Shown here piece after piece: positions 17,670 to 26,729 of a DNA stretch of 64,000 nucleotides. How positions within the stretch are numbered: the first letter of the stretch is position 1; each line of letters begins with the position of its first letter. Made by a program: the position numbers and the translations under genes. The notes beneath the pieces are model-generated. The model made no database searches. It was not told where the DNA came from and saw only the letters and a program-made list of their open reading frames with translations. This DNA is from Shewanella psychrophila (GTDB lineage: Bacteria > Pseudomonadota > Gammaproteobacteria > Enterobacterales > Shewanellaceae), in NCBI RefSeq assembly GCF_002005305.1, contig NZ_CP014782.1, forward strand, positions 682,001 through 746,000, given 5' to 3'.

Positions 17670-18851
17670 TTAAAATACCATATCTACAGCCATTGCCAGC
17701 AGCTGCGAATCGCTGCCATCGCTATAGTCATCTGAGTAGTACGTGTATTCAATCTTCAGGGCTGCAGATGGATGAAAATCCCAGCGGGTGCCCACTATGT
17801 AATAGCTACTGTCCTCTTCTTGAGCCTTTAAGGCTGCTTGTGTGCCAAATAAGAGTGGCGCCAAGGCGACTTGGTTAGCCAGAGGGAGTGCCGTGTAGAT
17901 GGGAAGCATAGACTCATAAGCATCCATCTGGGGCGTCCCTTCATCAACTCCATAGGTGAGATGAAAGGTTAAGTCATTGAAAATCACTCCGCCGGAGATG
18001 TACCCTGATGTGGTATCGGACAGTGAACTTGGATCCAATTCGGTAACAGTATATTCGGCAAGCATAAACCAATTATCGGCATTATATTTTATATGTGCAC
18101 CTATGAGTGTTGCGCCATCATCTATGGGCAATAAGTCGTCAACAATTTCTTGGGGAAACACGCCCGTGTCTGAAATTGCTGCACCTAAGGCCAAAAGATC
18201 AGGGAGCTCGTAGGAGTACTCCTCTATCAGGCCGATGTTGAGCCCATATTCAAATGCTTCAGTGATAAAACTTAAATTGATGATGTGACCCTTAGCGGAA
18301 AAAGGCGAGGGCGTCGCATCTGAGCCTATGGGTTGATAATCTGAGATCGAGGATGTGATATATTTGTACGTGAGTCCAGCTTCTGTCTCCCCCCACAAAT
18401 CGTTATAAAGCAAACCAACACCTTCACCTGAATTAAAAGGCAAAGAATAGACACCTCTGGGTGGAGTGATCCAATGGTAGGCGTATCCCACATCTATATA
18501 ATCTGAATATTTGTATAAATTGAACCTCTGTCGACCCGCCATCAACATAAAATTATCGCTGATGTCATAGGAGATATAAGCCCACTCAAATTCAGGTTTA
18601 AAATCATTAGAACCCCTGGAGATTACTTGGGCGGTGGCTCTTAATCCCTCACCCAGATCAGCTGAAAACTGAAGCGCAATTTTACTATCATTTTCAAAGT
18701 TTATCTCTTTGTCGTATGCGTAATAGGCTTTGTCGTCATCTAAACTCGAGCCTGCAACAATGGAGGCAAATCCATTGATGTTGACCTCAGCTAAAATCAT
18801 AGGTGTATATATTAATGCGGCTATGGTTATTGCCAGTGAACTCTTTCTCAT
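17670..18851 (-). CDS. Outer-membrane porin-like beta-barrel protein
   Basis: This 393-residue exported protein has a signal peptide ending at MILA-EVNINGFASIVAG and many alternating, aromatic-rich beta strands. The C-terminus ends in LLAMAVDMVF with a terminal Phe, as expected for BAM substrates. MAGRQRFNLYKYSDYIDVGY resembles the porin-like proteins found beside PstS-like proteins. ATG 18851 has AAGG 7 bp upstream and is preferred to TTG 18857. It is the first gene of a two-gene operon with the PstS-like gene. The transported solute is unknown; phosphate or another anion is a guess from the partner. Confidence 0.75.
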   Translation of the reverse strand: MRKSSLAITIAALIYTPMILAEVNINGFASIVAGSSLDDDKAYYAYDKEINFENDSKIALQFSADLGEGLRATAQVISRGSNDFKPEFEWAYISYDISDNFMLMAGRQRFNLYKYSDYIDVGYAYHWITPPRGVYSLPFNSGEGVGLLYNDLWGETEAGLTYKYITSSISDYQPIGSDATPSPFSAKGHIINLSFITEAFEYGLNIGLIEEYSYELPDLLALGAAISDTGVFPQEIVDDLLPIDDGATLIGAHIKYNADNWFMLAEYTVTELDPSSLSDTTSGYISGGVIFNDLTFHLTYGVDEGTPQMDAYESMLPIYTALPLANQVALAPLLFGTQAALKAQEEDSSYYIVGTRWDFHPSAALKIEYTYYSDDYSDGSDSQLLAMAVDMVF

Positions 18852-18991
18852 TGCCAAACCTTTTTAATGACTTAACTCTGCTTAAAGGTAGTAGGTAATT
18901 GTTGAAAGTTCACATGGGCGCGATATTTTAATCTTAAATTCAATGGGATTATGGTGGGAAAGTCAGAGAGGGGGGGAATGTCCAGTTTAAA

Positions 18992-19020
18992 ATTGTGGGA
19001 GGAGGTGATCCTCCCACAAT
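18992..19020 (-). terminator. Terminator downstream of the alpha/beta hydrolase
   Basis: ATTGTGGGAGGA-GGTGA-TCCTCCCACAAT has 12-bp perfect arms. On the - strand it is followed by TTTTAAAC. It starts 30 bp after the hydrolase stop. Confidence 0.75.
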
Positions 19021-19049
19021 GATTATTAGCTATTGATTTAATAAATTAT

Positions 19050-19889
19050 TTAGCTATTAGATAAGTGCTTAGAGAGGAACTTACTCAACTCAGTATTGAC
19101 AAAGTTTGGCTGTTCCAAACTCGAGATGTGACCAGCCTTGGGAATATGGATAAATTCACTGCCGTCTATGGCATCGTGCATCAGATAGCTTTCTAACACA
19201 GGTCGTACAGTGTCTTCTAGTCCAGTCATGATCAAACAAGGTAAAGCCAAATTATCTATGTCATCCATGGTGTCACGGCGACCAAAAATGATCTTGCCTA
19301 ATCGACAAATACTTTCGATACGTCCCGTGCCTATATTGGCGAGAGATTGTTTAAATGTGTTAAACAGTTCGGGTGCATCCTGCTCTACATTTTTGGCGAA
19401 ATACAGTGGCGCGATTTGCTCGATAAGTGGCGCCGGAACGCCTTGGGTTTCTTTGATAATATCCAGCATAGCGTAATACTTAGCTCTGGCGACTTCCGGC
19501 TCATAACCAATGAAGGAATTCATCATGACTAATGTTTTGACACGCGTCGGCGCGGCGAGTGCCAGTTCTGCGCCCCACATACCACCAACTGATAAACCAA
19601 TCACTGAAAAATCGTCTATCGACAGGCTATCCATTAATTGCAGCATCTGCTGACTGATATGTTGTAATGAGCGTGTCGCTTCAGGAAGAGAGTCAGACTC
19701 ACCATGTCCCCATAAGTCGGGCACGATACAACGATATTGCTTGGATAGGTGCTCTATTTGAGGGGCCCACATCTTAGAATCCCAAAGATAACTGTGGCCG
19801 AATAATAGTGCCGGACCTGTGCCTATATCTAAGTAATTCAGACTTTTGTTATCTATGGTTATCTGTTTTCTTGCGGATGAAAAATTCAT
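19050..19889 (-). CDS. Alpha/beta-fold hydrolase
   Basis: This is about 279 residues with a complete catalytic set: nucleophile Ser in GLSVGG, Asp in TGLEDTVRP and His in KAGHISSLEQP. An oxyanion-region GHSYLWDS follows the first strand. ATG 19889 is preceded by CAGGA at close spacing; ATG 19907 is the alternative. It lacks family-specific marks that would give a substrate; esterase, lactonase or dehalogenase-type activities are all possible. It is monocistronic with its own terminator. Confidence 0.85.
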   Translation of the reverse strand: MNFSSARKQITIDNKSLNYLDIGTGPALLFGHSYLWDSKMWAPQIEHLSKQYRCIVPDLWGHGESDSLPEATRSLQHISQQMLQLMDSLSIDDFSVIGLSVGGMWGAELALAAPTRVKTLVMMNSFIGYEPEVARAKYYAMLDIIKETQGVPAPLIEQIAPLYFAKNVEQDAPELFNTFKQSLANIGTGRIESICRLGKIIFGRRDTMDDIDNLALPCLIMTGLEDTVRPVLESYLMHDAIDGSEFIHIPKAGHISSLEQPNFVNTELSKFLSKHLSNS

Positions 19890-20013
19890 ATTTCCTGCTG
19901 TCTTCATGGGTCATAAGAGTTCGATTGGTGTGTTATCTAAACGGTGTTCGTGCATTAACTTTGAGGCCGTTTCTACTGGGTATAGCTTACTTAATCCTGT
20001 GACTTAAGCGTGC

Positions 20014-20676
20014 CTACTCAGGAGGCGGTGCGACCTTAAACACATATTCTTGTGTTAAAGCAGGCAGGCGTGACAGTATTTCATTTTTAAATATAATGTC
20101 TGAGTCTATTATCGTCTGCTTTAAACATTCCACATCGAAACTTTCTAAAATGTCACTGGATACCGGGTAATAGCTCAAGTGCCAAGGCTCTGGGCTGACG
20201 CCGCTTAATCCTTGTTGAAAGGGAAAGTAAAACCCAAAGTCAGCGGCATGTTCTAGCAACCAGAGGTGAAGCTTGGCACAAGGTCCACCTTGTGAGTATT
20301 CGGCGGTCACCAGTTGTAAATCACCTTGTTCGATACCTGTAGCATCAAAGACATCTATATCGGTTCCCCAATGGTGGCGTGAGGCGCCGGGCAGTGCAGA
20401 CCAAATTAAGATCAAATCGATGATCTCATTGGGTGACTTACCCTTGAGAGAGACGGTCTGGGACTTAAGGTCTAAAACAGGCCGTTTACCATTGGCCTTG
20501 GCGTTCCAAATCTTAACTTGTCTTTTGAAGTCACGGTAACCGGAACAGAGCTGGAGTGTTACCCCATAGCAGTCGGCTGCACGGGCCATATCTATGAACG
20601 CATCTCGGGTTCTACGCTCGAGTTTATGACCTTGATGTTCTACTAAGTGGCTTGAATTAAGGCCATAGGCCGCCAT
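20014..20676 (-). CDS. M15-family D-alanyl-D-alanine carboxypeptidase-like protein
   Basis: This 220-residue zinc peptidase-like protein of the VanY/M15B type has the motifs SGYRDFKRQVKIW, SRHHWGTDIDVFD (zinc His and Asp) and EPWHLSYYP (zinc His). Such enzymes trim D-Ala from peptidoglycan precursors or muropeptides. No signal peptide is obvious, so it may act in the cytoplasm or on recycled peptides. ATG 20676 is just past the dapE stop; an upstream TTG at 20688 overlaps dapE. It is the last gene of an arsC-like/dapE/M15 run. Confidence 0.85.
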   Translation of the reverse strand: MAAYGLNSSHLVEHQGHKLERRTRDAFIDMARAADCYGVTLQLCSGYRDFKRQVKIWNAKANGKRPVLDLKSQTVSLKGKSPNEIIDLILIWSALPGASRHHWGTDIDVFDATGIEQGDLQLVTAEYSQGGPCAKLHLWLLEHAADFGFYFPFQQGLSGVSPEPWHLSYYPVSSDILESFDVECLKQTIIDSDIIFKNEILSRLPALTQEYVFKVAPPPE

Positions 20677-20681
20677 GGAGT

Positions 20682-21812
20682 TTAGCAAAGTAATTTTTCC
20701 AATATCACTTCATAACAAAGTGCCAGTTGCTCGATGTCATCCACTTTTACGCACTCGTTCACTTTGTGAATCGTGGCATTAACCGGACCCAGTTCTATCA
20801 CTTGTGCGCCAGTAGGCGCGATGAAACGTCCATCTGAGGTGCCTCCGGTCGTTTGTGGATCTGTGTCTGTTCCCGTGACTTGCTTGATTGCTGCTCGAGT
20901 TGCATCGAGCAGAGGCCCATCTCCGGTGAGAAAGGGCAGACCGTTGTAGATCCAGTCGATATCGTACTCTAAACCGTGGGTATCTAAGATATTTAGCACG
21001 CGCTGAATGAGTATTTCTGCGGTGACTTCGGTTGAATATCGGAAGTTAAACATGACTTCTAATGCTCCAGGGATCACATTAGATGCGCCTGTACCGCCAT
21101 TGATATTGGCTATCTGGAAGCTGGTGGGCGGGAAGTATTCATTGCCCTTATCCCAATGCATCTTGGCCAATTCATCTAAGGCTGGCATCGCCTTATGAAT
21201 AGGATTGTCCGCAAGGTGAGGGTAGGCCACATGGCCCTGAATGCCATTGACGGTAAGATTGCCGGTCAGGCTCCCTCGGCGTCCATTTTTGACGATATCA
21301 CCTAGCTTATGAGTCGATGATGGTTCACCGACCAGAGACCAAGTGATCTTCTCATTTCTGGCTTCTAAAGTGTCTATGACGCGAGTGGTACCGTTGATGA
21401 AAGGTCCCTCTTCATCACTGGTTATCAAGAAGGCGATAGAGCCCTTATGATCTGGGTTCTTCTTCACGAAACGTTCGGTAGCGACCAACATGGCGGCGAG
21501 TGAGCCCTTCATATCAGCGGCACCGCGGCCGTGGAGGTAGCCATCGATAACGACAGGGTCAAATGGAGGCGTGTGCCAGCGATTGAGATCGCCTACAGGG
21601 ACCACATCTGTATGGCCAGCGAAGCAAAATACTGGCTTTTCGGTGCCACGTCTGGCCCACATATTAGTGGTGTCTTCAAACACCATAGGCTCAATGTCGA
21701 AGCCAGCCTTAGCTAATCTGTCAGCCATTAACTGCTGGCAACCTTCATCTAGTGGTGTGACCGATGGACGAGAGATTAAATCTTGGGCAAGCGTTAATAC
21801 ATTCTGGCTCAT
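20682..21812 (-). CDS. dapE: Succinyl-diaminopimelate desuccinylase
   Basis: This 376-residue M20-family zinc enzyme hydrolyses N-succinyl-LL-diaminopimelate in lysine and peptidoglycan synthesis. The metal-binding pattern FAGHTDVVPVGD, then GRGAADMKGS and TSDEEGPFINGT, is complete, and the start ISRPSVTPLDEGCQ is typical. ATG 21812 overlaps the stop of the ArsC-like gene by 4 bp (ATGA), which supports this start over ATG 21824. The arsC-like/dapE pair is a common gammaproteobacterial arrangement. Confidence 0.95.
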   Translation of the reverse strand: MSQNVLTLAQDLISRPSVTPLDEGCQQLMADRLAKAGFDIEPMVFEDTTNMWARRGTEKPVFCFAGHTDVVPVGDLNRWHTPPFDPVVIDGYLHGRGAADMKGSLAAMLVATERFVKKNPDHKGSIAFLITSDEEGPFINGTTRVIDTLEARNEKITWSLVGEPSSTHKLGDIVKNGRRGSLTGNLTVNGIQGHVAYPHLADNPIHKAMPALDELAKMHWDKGNEYFPPTSFQIANINGGTGASNVIPGALEVMFNFRYSTEVTAEILIQRVLNILDTHGLEYDIDWIYNGLPFLTGDGPLLDATRAAIKQVTGTDTDPQTTGGTSDGRFIAPTGAQVIELGPVNATIHKVNECVKVDDIEQLALCYEVILEKLLC

Positions 21813-22153
21813 AGCTTGAACCATTCTTGGTATTCGGCTTCTTTAAAGCCAACTTGTACTTTATCGGCGGCAACCAATACGGGTCTCTTGATCAGCGTAG
21901 GATGGGCGAGCATCAGATCAATGGCCTTGTCTTGATCGATATCTGATTTATCGGCATCGGACAGGTTTCGAAAGCTGGTGCTGCGCTTATTAAATAGGGT
22001 TTCCCAGCCAGCCATGGCGACCCAGCTACTCAATAGATCTTTCTCGAGTCCATCTTCGCGAAAATCATGAAAAGCAACCTGAGGTTGATTAACTTGGAGC
22101 CATTTTCTGGCTTTACGTACCGTATCGCAGTTTTTTATGCCGTAGAGAGTCAA
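21809..22153 (-). CDS. ArsC/Spx-family reductase-like protein (YffB type)
   Basis: This 114-residue thioredoxin-fold protein starts MTLYGIKNCDTVRKARKWL, with the single N-terminal cysteine, and has the family patterns WETLFNKRSTSFR and HPTLIKRPVL. Members are related to arsenate reductase and Spx. The physiological reaction of the YffB branch is not settled; a glutathione-dependent thiol reductase has been proposed. It is translationally coupled to dapE. Confidence 0.9.
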   Translation of the reverse strand: MTLYGIKNCDTVRKARKWLQVNQPQVAFHDFREDGLEKDLLSSWVAMAGWETLFNKRSTSFRNLSDADKSDIDQDKAIDLMLAHPTLIKRPVLVAADKVQVGFKEAEYQEWFKL

Positions 22154-22329
22154 GGTAGTTACTCCATTTTTAAAAGCAGATGTTCATGCTTGTGTCACTA
22201 ATGTCAGTTGACTGGCTGACTTAGGAGATGCATGAATTGTTATTTGCACGCATTGTGGCATTGCCATGACTTTGGCTCAAGGCGAGACTGGTTTAAAGGT
22301 GAATTTTTCTTGATTGAAAGGGAAGTTAT

Positions 22330-22363
22330 ATCCCTTCACTGAGCTTAGAGTCAGTGAAGGGAT
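22330..22363 (-). terminator. Long hairpin downstream of crr
   Basis: ATCCCTTCACTGA-8 nt-TCAGTGAAGGGAT has 13-bp perfect arms. It lies 26 bp after the crr stop on the - strand. The T-run is poor, so it may be a processing or rho-assisted terminator. Confidence 0.55.
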
Positions 22364-22388
22364 GAGCTGTTACTCGTTTAGCTTGATA

Positions 22389-22898
22389 TCAGAGCACGAC
22401 GGTGAAGATGACATCTTTGCCAGCTTCGATAGAGCCTTGCCTTTTATCTAATGATTGAATATCTTCCATGTTGGCGAGAACGACCGGTGTCAGAAGACTC
22501 TCGACTTGTTCTTTGAGATAACCCATATCAAATTCTAAGATGGGTTCCCCCATTTTTACTTCCTGACCTTCTTCTGCTAGACGGGTAAAGCCATTGCCTC
22601 GTAATTCCACCGTGCCCACACCAAAATGAACGAACAATTCCAGCCCTTGTGGGGATTCTATGCTGAACGCGTGGTTGGTCTCGAATATTTTTCCTATAGT
22701 GCCATCAATTGGCGCGACGATCTGTTTACCCTTAGGGTTTATGGCTAACCCATCGCCGACAATTTTCTCGGCAAATACCACATCGGGTACCTTTTCAATT
22801 GGGACTATCTCGCCTGATACGGGGGCATAAACATCTATGCCTCCAACTAGGTCGGTTTGCCCTGACATTAATCGTCTGATACGGCTTAAAAAACCCAT
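22389..22898 (-). CDS. crr: PTS glucose-specific enzyme IIA (IIA-Glc)
   Basis: This 169-residue soluble PTS component is the same length as Escherichia coli IIA-Glc. The phosphorylated His91 is in ELFVHFGVGT and the supporting His76 in ETNHAF. It passes phosphate from HPr to membrane EII and regulates adenylate cyclase and non-PTS permeases (inducer exclusion). It is the last gene of ptsH-ptsI-crr, 73 bp after ptsI. Confidence 0.95.
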   Translation of the reverse strand: MGFLSRIRRLMSGQTDLVGGIDVYAPVSGEIVPIEKVPDVVFAEKIVGDGLAINPKGKQIVAPIDGTIGKIFETNHAFSIESPQGLELFVHFGVGTVELRGNGFTRLAEEGQEVKMGEPILEFDMGYLKEQVESLLTPVVLANMEDIQSLDKRQGSIEAGKDVIFTVVL

Positions 22899-22971
22899 TT
22901 CTTATCCCCTAGTACAATTTCTATCTTATTGTTATTACGCTTGTCATCACCAGCATACTGAATAATATCAG

Positions 22972-24687
22972 TCAGTAACAGTGTGACACATAATCATTTA
23001 ATTCATCTAATCTTTGTATCGATAATGCTTGTTGGCTCCATTGCTGATAGGTAGCCAGGGTGTGATTGCACAGTGAAGATTTAAGCTCCAGTAGGGAAGA
23101 TGGGCTGACACTGAGCTCATCTATGCCCATTCCTACAAGAATTGCCGCGACATTGGGACTCGTGGCAAGCTCACCACACAAAGAGATAGGGACCCTAACA
23201 GGCTTAGCCGTGTTAATCGTCATCTTAATGAGTGCTAAAATGGCCGGTGACAGTGAAGGGTAAGCTTTAGTTAACACAGGATTAGTCCGATCTGCCGCCA
23301 TGGTATATTGGGGGAGATCGTTAGTCCCTATACTGATAAAGTCTAGCCTGGGAAGCATAGAGGGCAGGTTCAGTACCGCCGCCGGCGTCTCTATCACTAT
23401 GCCGTAACTAAGTTGGCCATATCCACGCTCCTCATCAACGAGTTCTGTTTTACATTCCTCGATGATGTCGAAAAGCTTGTCCAGTTCTTCCACTTGATTG
23501 ACCATTGGGAACATCAATCTTATTTGACCATGATTTGCCGCCCTAAGTACGGCCTTCAACTGAACTTTCAGTAACTCTGGGTGAGCGAGTGAATATCTGG
23601 CACCACGAAAACCCAGTGCCGGGTTGTCTTCTGTTGGTAGAGACAGGCAGGGAAGCTCCTTATCGGCACCTATGTCCAAGGTTCTTATGGTGAAAGTCTT
23701 ACCATCTAACAAGTGTAACGCATCACAATATAGCCTGTACTGCACTTCTTCCGATGGCATCTCGCTGGCATTCATCAACATAAACTCGGTACGAAACAAG
23801 CCTATGCCATCGGCTCCCACATCGGATAAGTGACCTATCTCGCTTAAACATCCTACATTGGCTAGCAAGGCGACTCTGTGTAAGTCCTTAGTTACCATAG
23901 GTTGGTCTTTGTATTTCTGTAGCTGAGCTTTTCTTAACGAATCATTTTCGCCAAGTTGTTTAAGCTTCACCAGAACATCAGAATCTGGTTCTATGTGGAA
24001 AACACCAGATAAGGCATCGAGAGCCACGGCTTGATTATCCTTTAGGGATTCATTTACATCTATGATGTCGAAATCACAACTGAGTAAGGCTGGGACCCCT
24101 GCGCTTCTGGCTAGGATGGCAGTATGGCTGGTTAAACCGCCTGTTTTCAGCACTATGCCATTAATCTTATCCAGTGGCAGAGTGGCAAATTCGGCTGGGG
24201 TGAGATCATATGCGAATAATATTGTCGGTCCACTGAGGTTTTGCAGCTCATGTTTGAGATTACCGTTGATTACTGATATCAAGCGGCTGCCCAGACACTC
24301 TATGTCTTGGGCTCTATTAGCAAGATAAAGATCTTCCATGGCCCTTAGCTGATTTGCATGTTGAGTGAAAATTCGCTCGACGGCGACACTGGCAGTGAAT
24401 TGTTGATCGGCAATGGATGACTGTAATTGTGCAATAAGCTCATCATCTTCTAGCAGTATTATATCGGCCTCGATTAACTGATAATTTTCACAATCTGCTT
24501 GTAAACTTTGTAAGCTGATAGTCAATGAGGTGACAAACTGTGTTATCGCAGTAGAGAGCTTGGTTTGCTCGGCTGGAATTTGCGCTAATGGCAAAACCCG
24601 GTAATCCAATTCTGTGTTGTGTTGATTAAGTATTCTAGATTGACCGAAGGCGATACCAGGTGACACAACAATTCCCGAAATGGACAT
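22972..24687 (-). CDS. ptsI: PTS enzyme I (phosphoenolpyruvate-protein phosphotransferase)
   Basis: This 571-residue protein has the full EI layout: an N-terminal HPr-binding/phosphohistidine domain with His188 in GGLTSHTAILARS, and a C-terminal PEP-binding barrel with FRTEFMLMN, GFRGARYSL, LRLMFPMVN-like QIRLMFPMVN and the active-site cysteine in SLCGELA. It takes phosphate from PEP and gives it to HPr. The spacer to ptsH is 43 bp. Confidence 0.97.
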   Translation of the reverse strand: MSISGIVVSPGIAFGQSRILNQHNTELDYRVLPLAQIPAEQTKLSTAITQFVTSLTISLQSLQADCENYQLIEADIILLEDDELIAQLQSSIADQQFTASVAVERIFTQHANQLRAMEDLYLANRAQDIECLGSRLISVINGNLKHELQNLSGPTILFAYDLTPAEFATLPLDKINGIVLKTGGLTSHTAILARSAGVPALLSCDFDIIDVNESLKDNQAVALDALSGVFHIEPDSDVLVKLKQLGENDSLRKAQLQKYKDQPMVTKDLHRVALLANVGCLSEIGHLSDVGADGIGLFRTEFMLMNASEMPSEEVQYRLYCDALHLLDGKTFTIRTLDIGADKELPCLSLPTEDNPALGFRGARYSLAHPELLKVQLKAVLRAANHGQIRLMFPMVNQVEELDKLFDIIEECKTELVDEERGYGQLSYGIVIETPAAVLNLPSMLPRLDFISIGTNDLPQYTMAADRTNPVLTKAYPSLSPAILALIKMTINTAKPVRVPISLCGELATSPNVAAILVGMGIDELSVSPSSLLELKSSLCNHTLATYQQWSQQALSIQRLDELNDYVSHCY

Positions 24688-24730
24688 ACTGTTTTCCTAT
24701 GACGAATGACTTGATGATGGGGTACATCTT

Positions 24731-24988
24731 TTAGCTGAGTGTGATTAAAAGCTCCGAGACTCTCTCTACGGCTTGTTCTGCTTCTTCACCTTCGGCAAAT
24801 ACTCTAACCGTTACGCCATTATATAAGCCTAATGTTTGCAGTTTAAACAAGCTCTTGGCACTGGCTTGTTTACCGTTACATTCTACTAAGACATCACATG
24901 TATAGGTTTTGGCTTCTTTAACCAGTAGTGCTGCGGGTCTGGTATGAATACCATGAGTAGCCGTTATAGTGACTGATTTTTCGTACAT
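24731..24988 (-). CDS. ptsH: Phosphocarrier protein HPr
   Basis: This 85-residue protein carries His15 in THGIHTRPA and the regulatory-site region SAKSLFKLQTLGL. An upstream in-frame extension to 25225 exists, but MYEKSVTI gives the canonical HPr start and length. It begins 32 bp after the ACT-domain gene and heads ptsH-ptsI-crr. Confidence 0.96.
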   Translation of the reverse strand: MYEKSVTITATHGIHTRPAALLVKEAKTYTCDVLVECNGKQASAKSLFKLQTLGLYNGVTVRVFAEGEEAEQAVERVSELLITLS

Positions 24989-25020
24989 AGCAAGAGCTCT
25001 TAAAATTGGAATGAAGGGAC

Positions 25021-25407
25021 TTAATACTCGGTTATGATAAAGTTCTTTTTCTTTAATGCTGTGATGGCCTGGGCGAGTTTGTCTTTTTTTACCAAAATAT
25101 AATCGGTATCGAAGGTTGATATGGCAAATATACTGATCTCTGCATCTGCCAGCGTGCCGGAGACACTGGAGAGAATACCAGTCATAGAGAAGCCTAATGG
25201 ACCCATGACTTCGAAGCAACGCCAACCTTTTTCCTCTTCTAAGCTATCTAAAGGCAGATGTGTAGGCACTACAACGGATAGCTCATCCTTGGTTTTTCCC
25301 ACAAAAAACATCTCTTGCTGAAAAATCTCAGGGGCTATCGGAGCATCCGGGCTGAAGCTATGTATGCTGTAGAGTTGAGAATGAACTGCTAACGTCATTC
25401 GCGCCAT
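25021..25407 (-). CDS. ACT-domain protein
   Basis: This 128-residue protein is built of ACT-like modules; the C-terminal half (GPLGFSMTGILSSVSGTLADAEISIFAIST) is the classic ACT strand-helix pattern with a small-molecule binding turn. Stand-alone proteins of this type are related to the regulatory parts of aspartate kinase and bind amino acids. It lies 32 bp upstream of ptsH on the same strand and may be co-transcribed with the PTS genes, which would be an unusual link between amino-acid sensing and the PTS. The ligand is unknown. Confidence 0.75.
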   Translation of the reverse strand: MARMTLAVHSQLYSIHSFSPDAPIAPEIFQQEMFFVGKTKDELSVVVPTHLPLDSLEEEKGWRCFEVMGPLGFSMTGILSSVSGTLADAEISIFAISTFDTDYILVKKDKLAQAITALKKKNFIITEY

Positions 25408-25884
25408 GATTATCCGTTACCTAATATTTTTGAAATTAGAGTCAGTAGCTTAGCATAGTTAACTAGGGCAAATCTTTTCAAAACTATGCATTATTCAATT
25501 ATGCGTAGTCACAGGGATTACCTTGCTCAATATGGGAGCTGTTTGCTCCCATATTGAGCAAGTATAGGTATGTAGACTTTGAATTGACTCAACGTTTACG
25601 GTATCTGTATTCATAGTTTGCAGGGATTCGGCGGCGCAGCGATTAGCTTTTTCTAGGTTAATGCTTGTTCAGCTCATTCACTTTAAATGTTGTAAAGAGA
25701 ACCAAGCGCTAATATCAACTTTTTCTTGCCATCTTTGAAATGTTGATTAAAATCATGTCTATTCAGTGGCTTAAGTAATAGGTTGAATGTTTTTTTAGAT
25801 TGCGTCTGTTAATTTATTGTTTTCACTTTGATTTTTTTGCTGATTGGGCGCAGAATTAATTATTATTCTTTTTGGGTTGGCCTC
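25408..25884. other. Divergent intergenic region with an 18-bp-arm hairpin
   Basis: This 477-bp stretch separates the ACT/pts transcript (-) from the CheX-like gene (+). It holds one very long perfect inverted repeat at 25522-25562 and otherwise AT-rich sequence. No further coding frame with a ribosome-binding site is evident. Confidence 0.5.
25522..25562. repeat. Perfect 18-bp inverted repeat with 5-nt loop
   Basis: The arm CTTGCTCAATATGGGAGC (25522-25539) is followed by TGTTT and its exact reverse complement (25545-25562). It sits between divergent genes, where no terminator is needed for the flanking ORFs. Confidence 0.85.
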
Positions 25885-26592
25885 ATGACTACTACATCCC
25901 ATGTCATCACATCTGATGATATTTTAATCAAACTTTGTAATTCTGTTGCTCATGTCTTATCGAGTACTACCGCAAGCCAAGTGACACATGCCGCCATGGT
26001 GCAGAGCATCACCCGCACTTGTCTTAAGCCCGATCTCGGTTGTTTCTCTATTTTCGATGGAGGCTTTTCGGGATTAGTCGTGATCAATTTCTCCGCCCCT
26101 GCAGCAATAGAGATTTATCGCTCTTACATGAAACAGATGGGCATGCCGGAATCTGAGCTGGCTTTTTCTCATACGTCCGATGAAGTCGGTGATGTTATGG
26201 GTGAGTTGATGAACCAGATTTTGGGTGACTTTATCAGTAAGGTGAATAAACAACTACAGACATCAATTAATCAAAGTCAGCCAAAAATGCTGACAATCAA
26301 TAAAGAGTTAACCATCTCCATCGATACAAATTTAGATGAGGCTGTGGCGAGAAGAGTGTCTTTTCGAACTCAAAGTAATCATATATTCTATCTTGAGTTT
26401 GCCATGGATAAGACTGAGTTTATCAAGCTTAATGATTTCGATGATGAAGAGGAATTTGATCCCGATGATCTTCTGGCTGAACATGGACAAAATCAGAAGG
26501 GTGCGTCTCAAGCTTCTCCCTTAGTTCAGGTAATAGATAACAAACCAATGGCTGACGACGCAGATGATCTGCTCAATGAGCTAGGAATTTAG
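25885..26592 (+). CDS. CheX-like / DUF3334-type protein
   Basis: This 235-residue soluble protein has a central CheX/CheC-like fold pattern: FDGGFSGLVVINFSAPAAIEIYRSYMK, then the conserved GDVMGELMNQILGDFISKVN, which matches the E-x2-N core of CheX/CheC phosphatases. The C-terminal 50 residues are acidic and Asp-rich and end with ADDADDLLNELGI. ATG 25885 is preferred to TTG 25828 because the upstream codons look unrelated. No chemotaxis genes are adjacent, so a chemotaxis role is not certain. Confidence 0.7.
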   Translation: MTTTSHVITSDDILIKLCNSVAHVLSSTTASQVTHAAMVQSITRTCLKPDLGCFSIFDGGFSGLVVINFSAPAAIEIYRSYMKQMGMPESELAFSHTSDEVGDVMGELMNQILGDFISKVNKQLQTSINQSQPKMLTINKELTISIDTNLDEAVARRVSFRTQSNHIFYLEFAMDKTEFIKLNDFDDEEEFDPDDLLAEHGQNQKGASQASPLVQVIDNKPMADDADDLLNELGI

Positions 26593-26729
26593 TGTTCGTT
26601 AATTGAAACGGCAATCAGGCTATACGTAAGGTATGGCCTAGATACAGGCTAACAGAGTCTAGAATTTATCTGCAATAATGTTATTACTACTTAGCGTTAG
26701 AATAAAACAATAATAAGGTGCTTAGTTTA

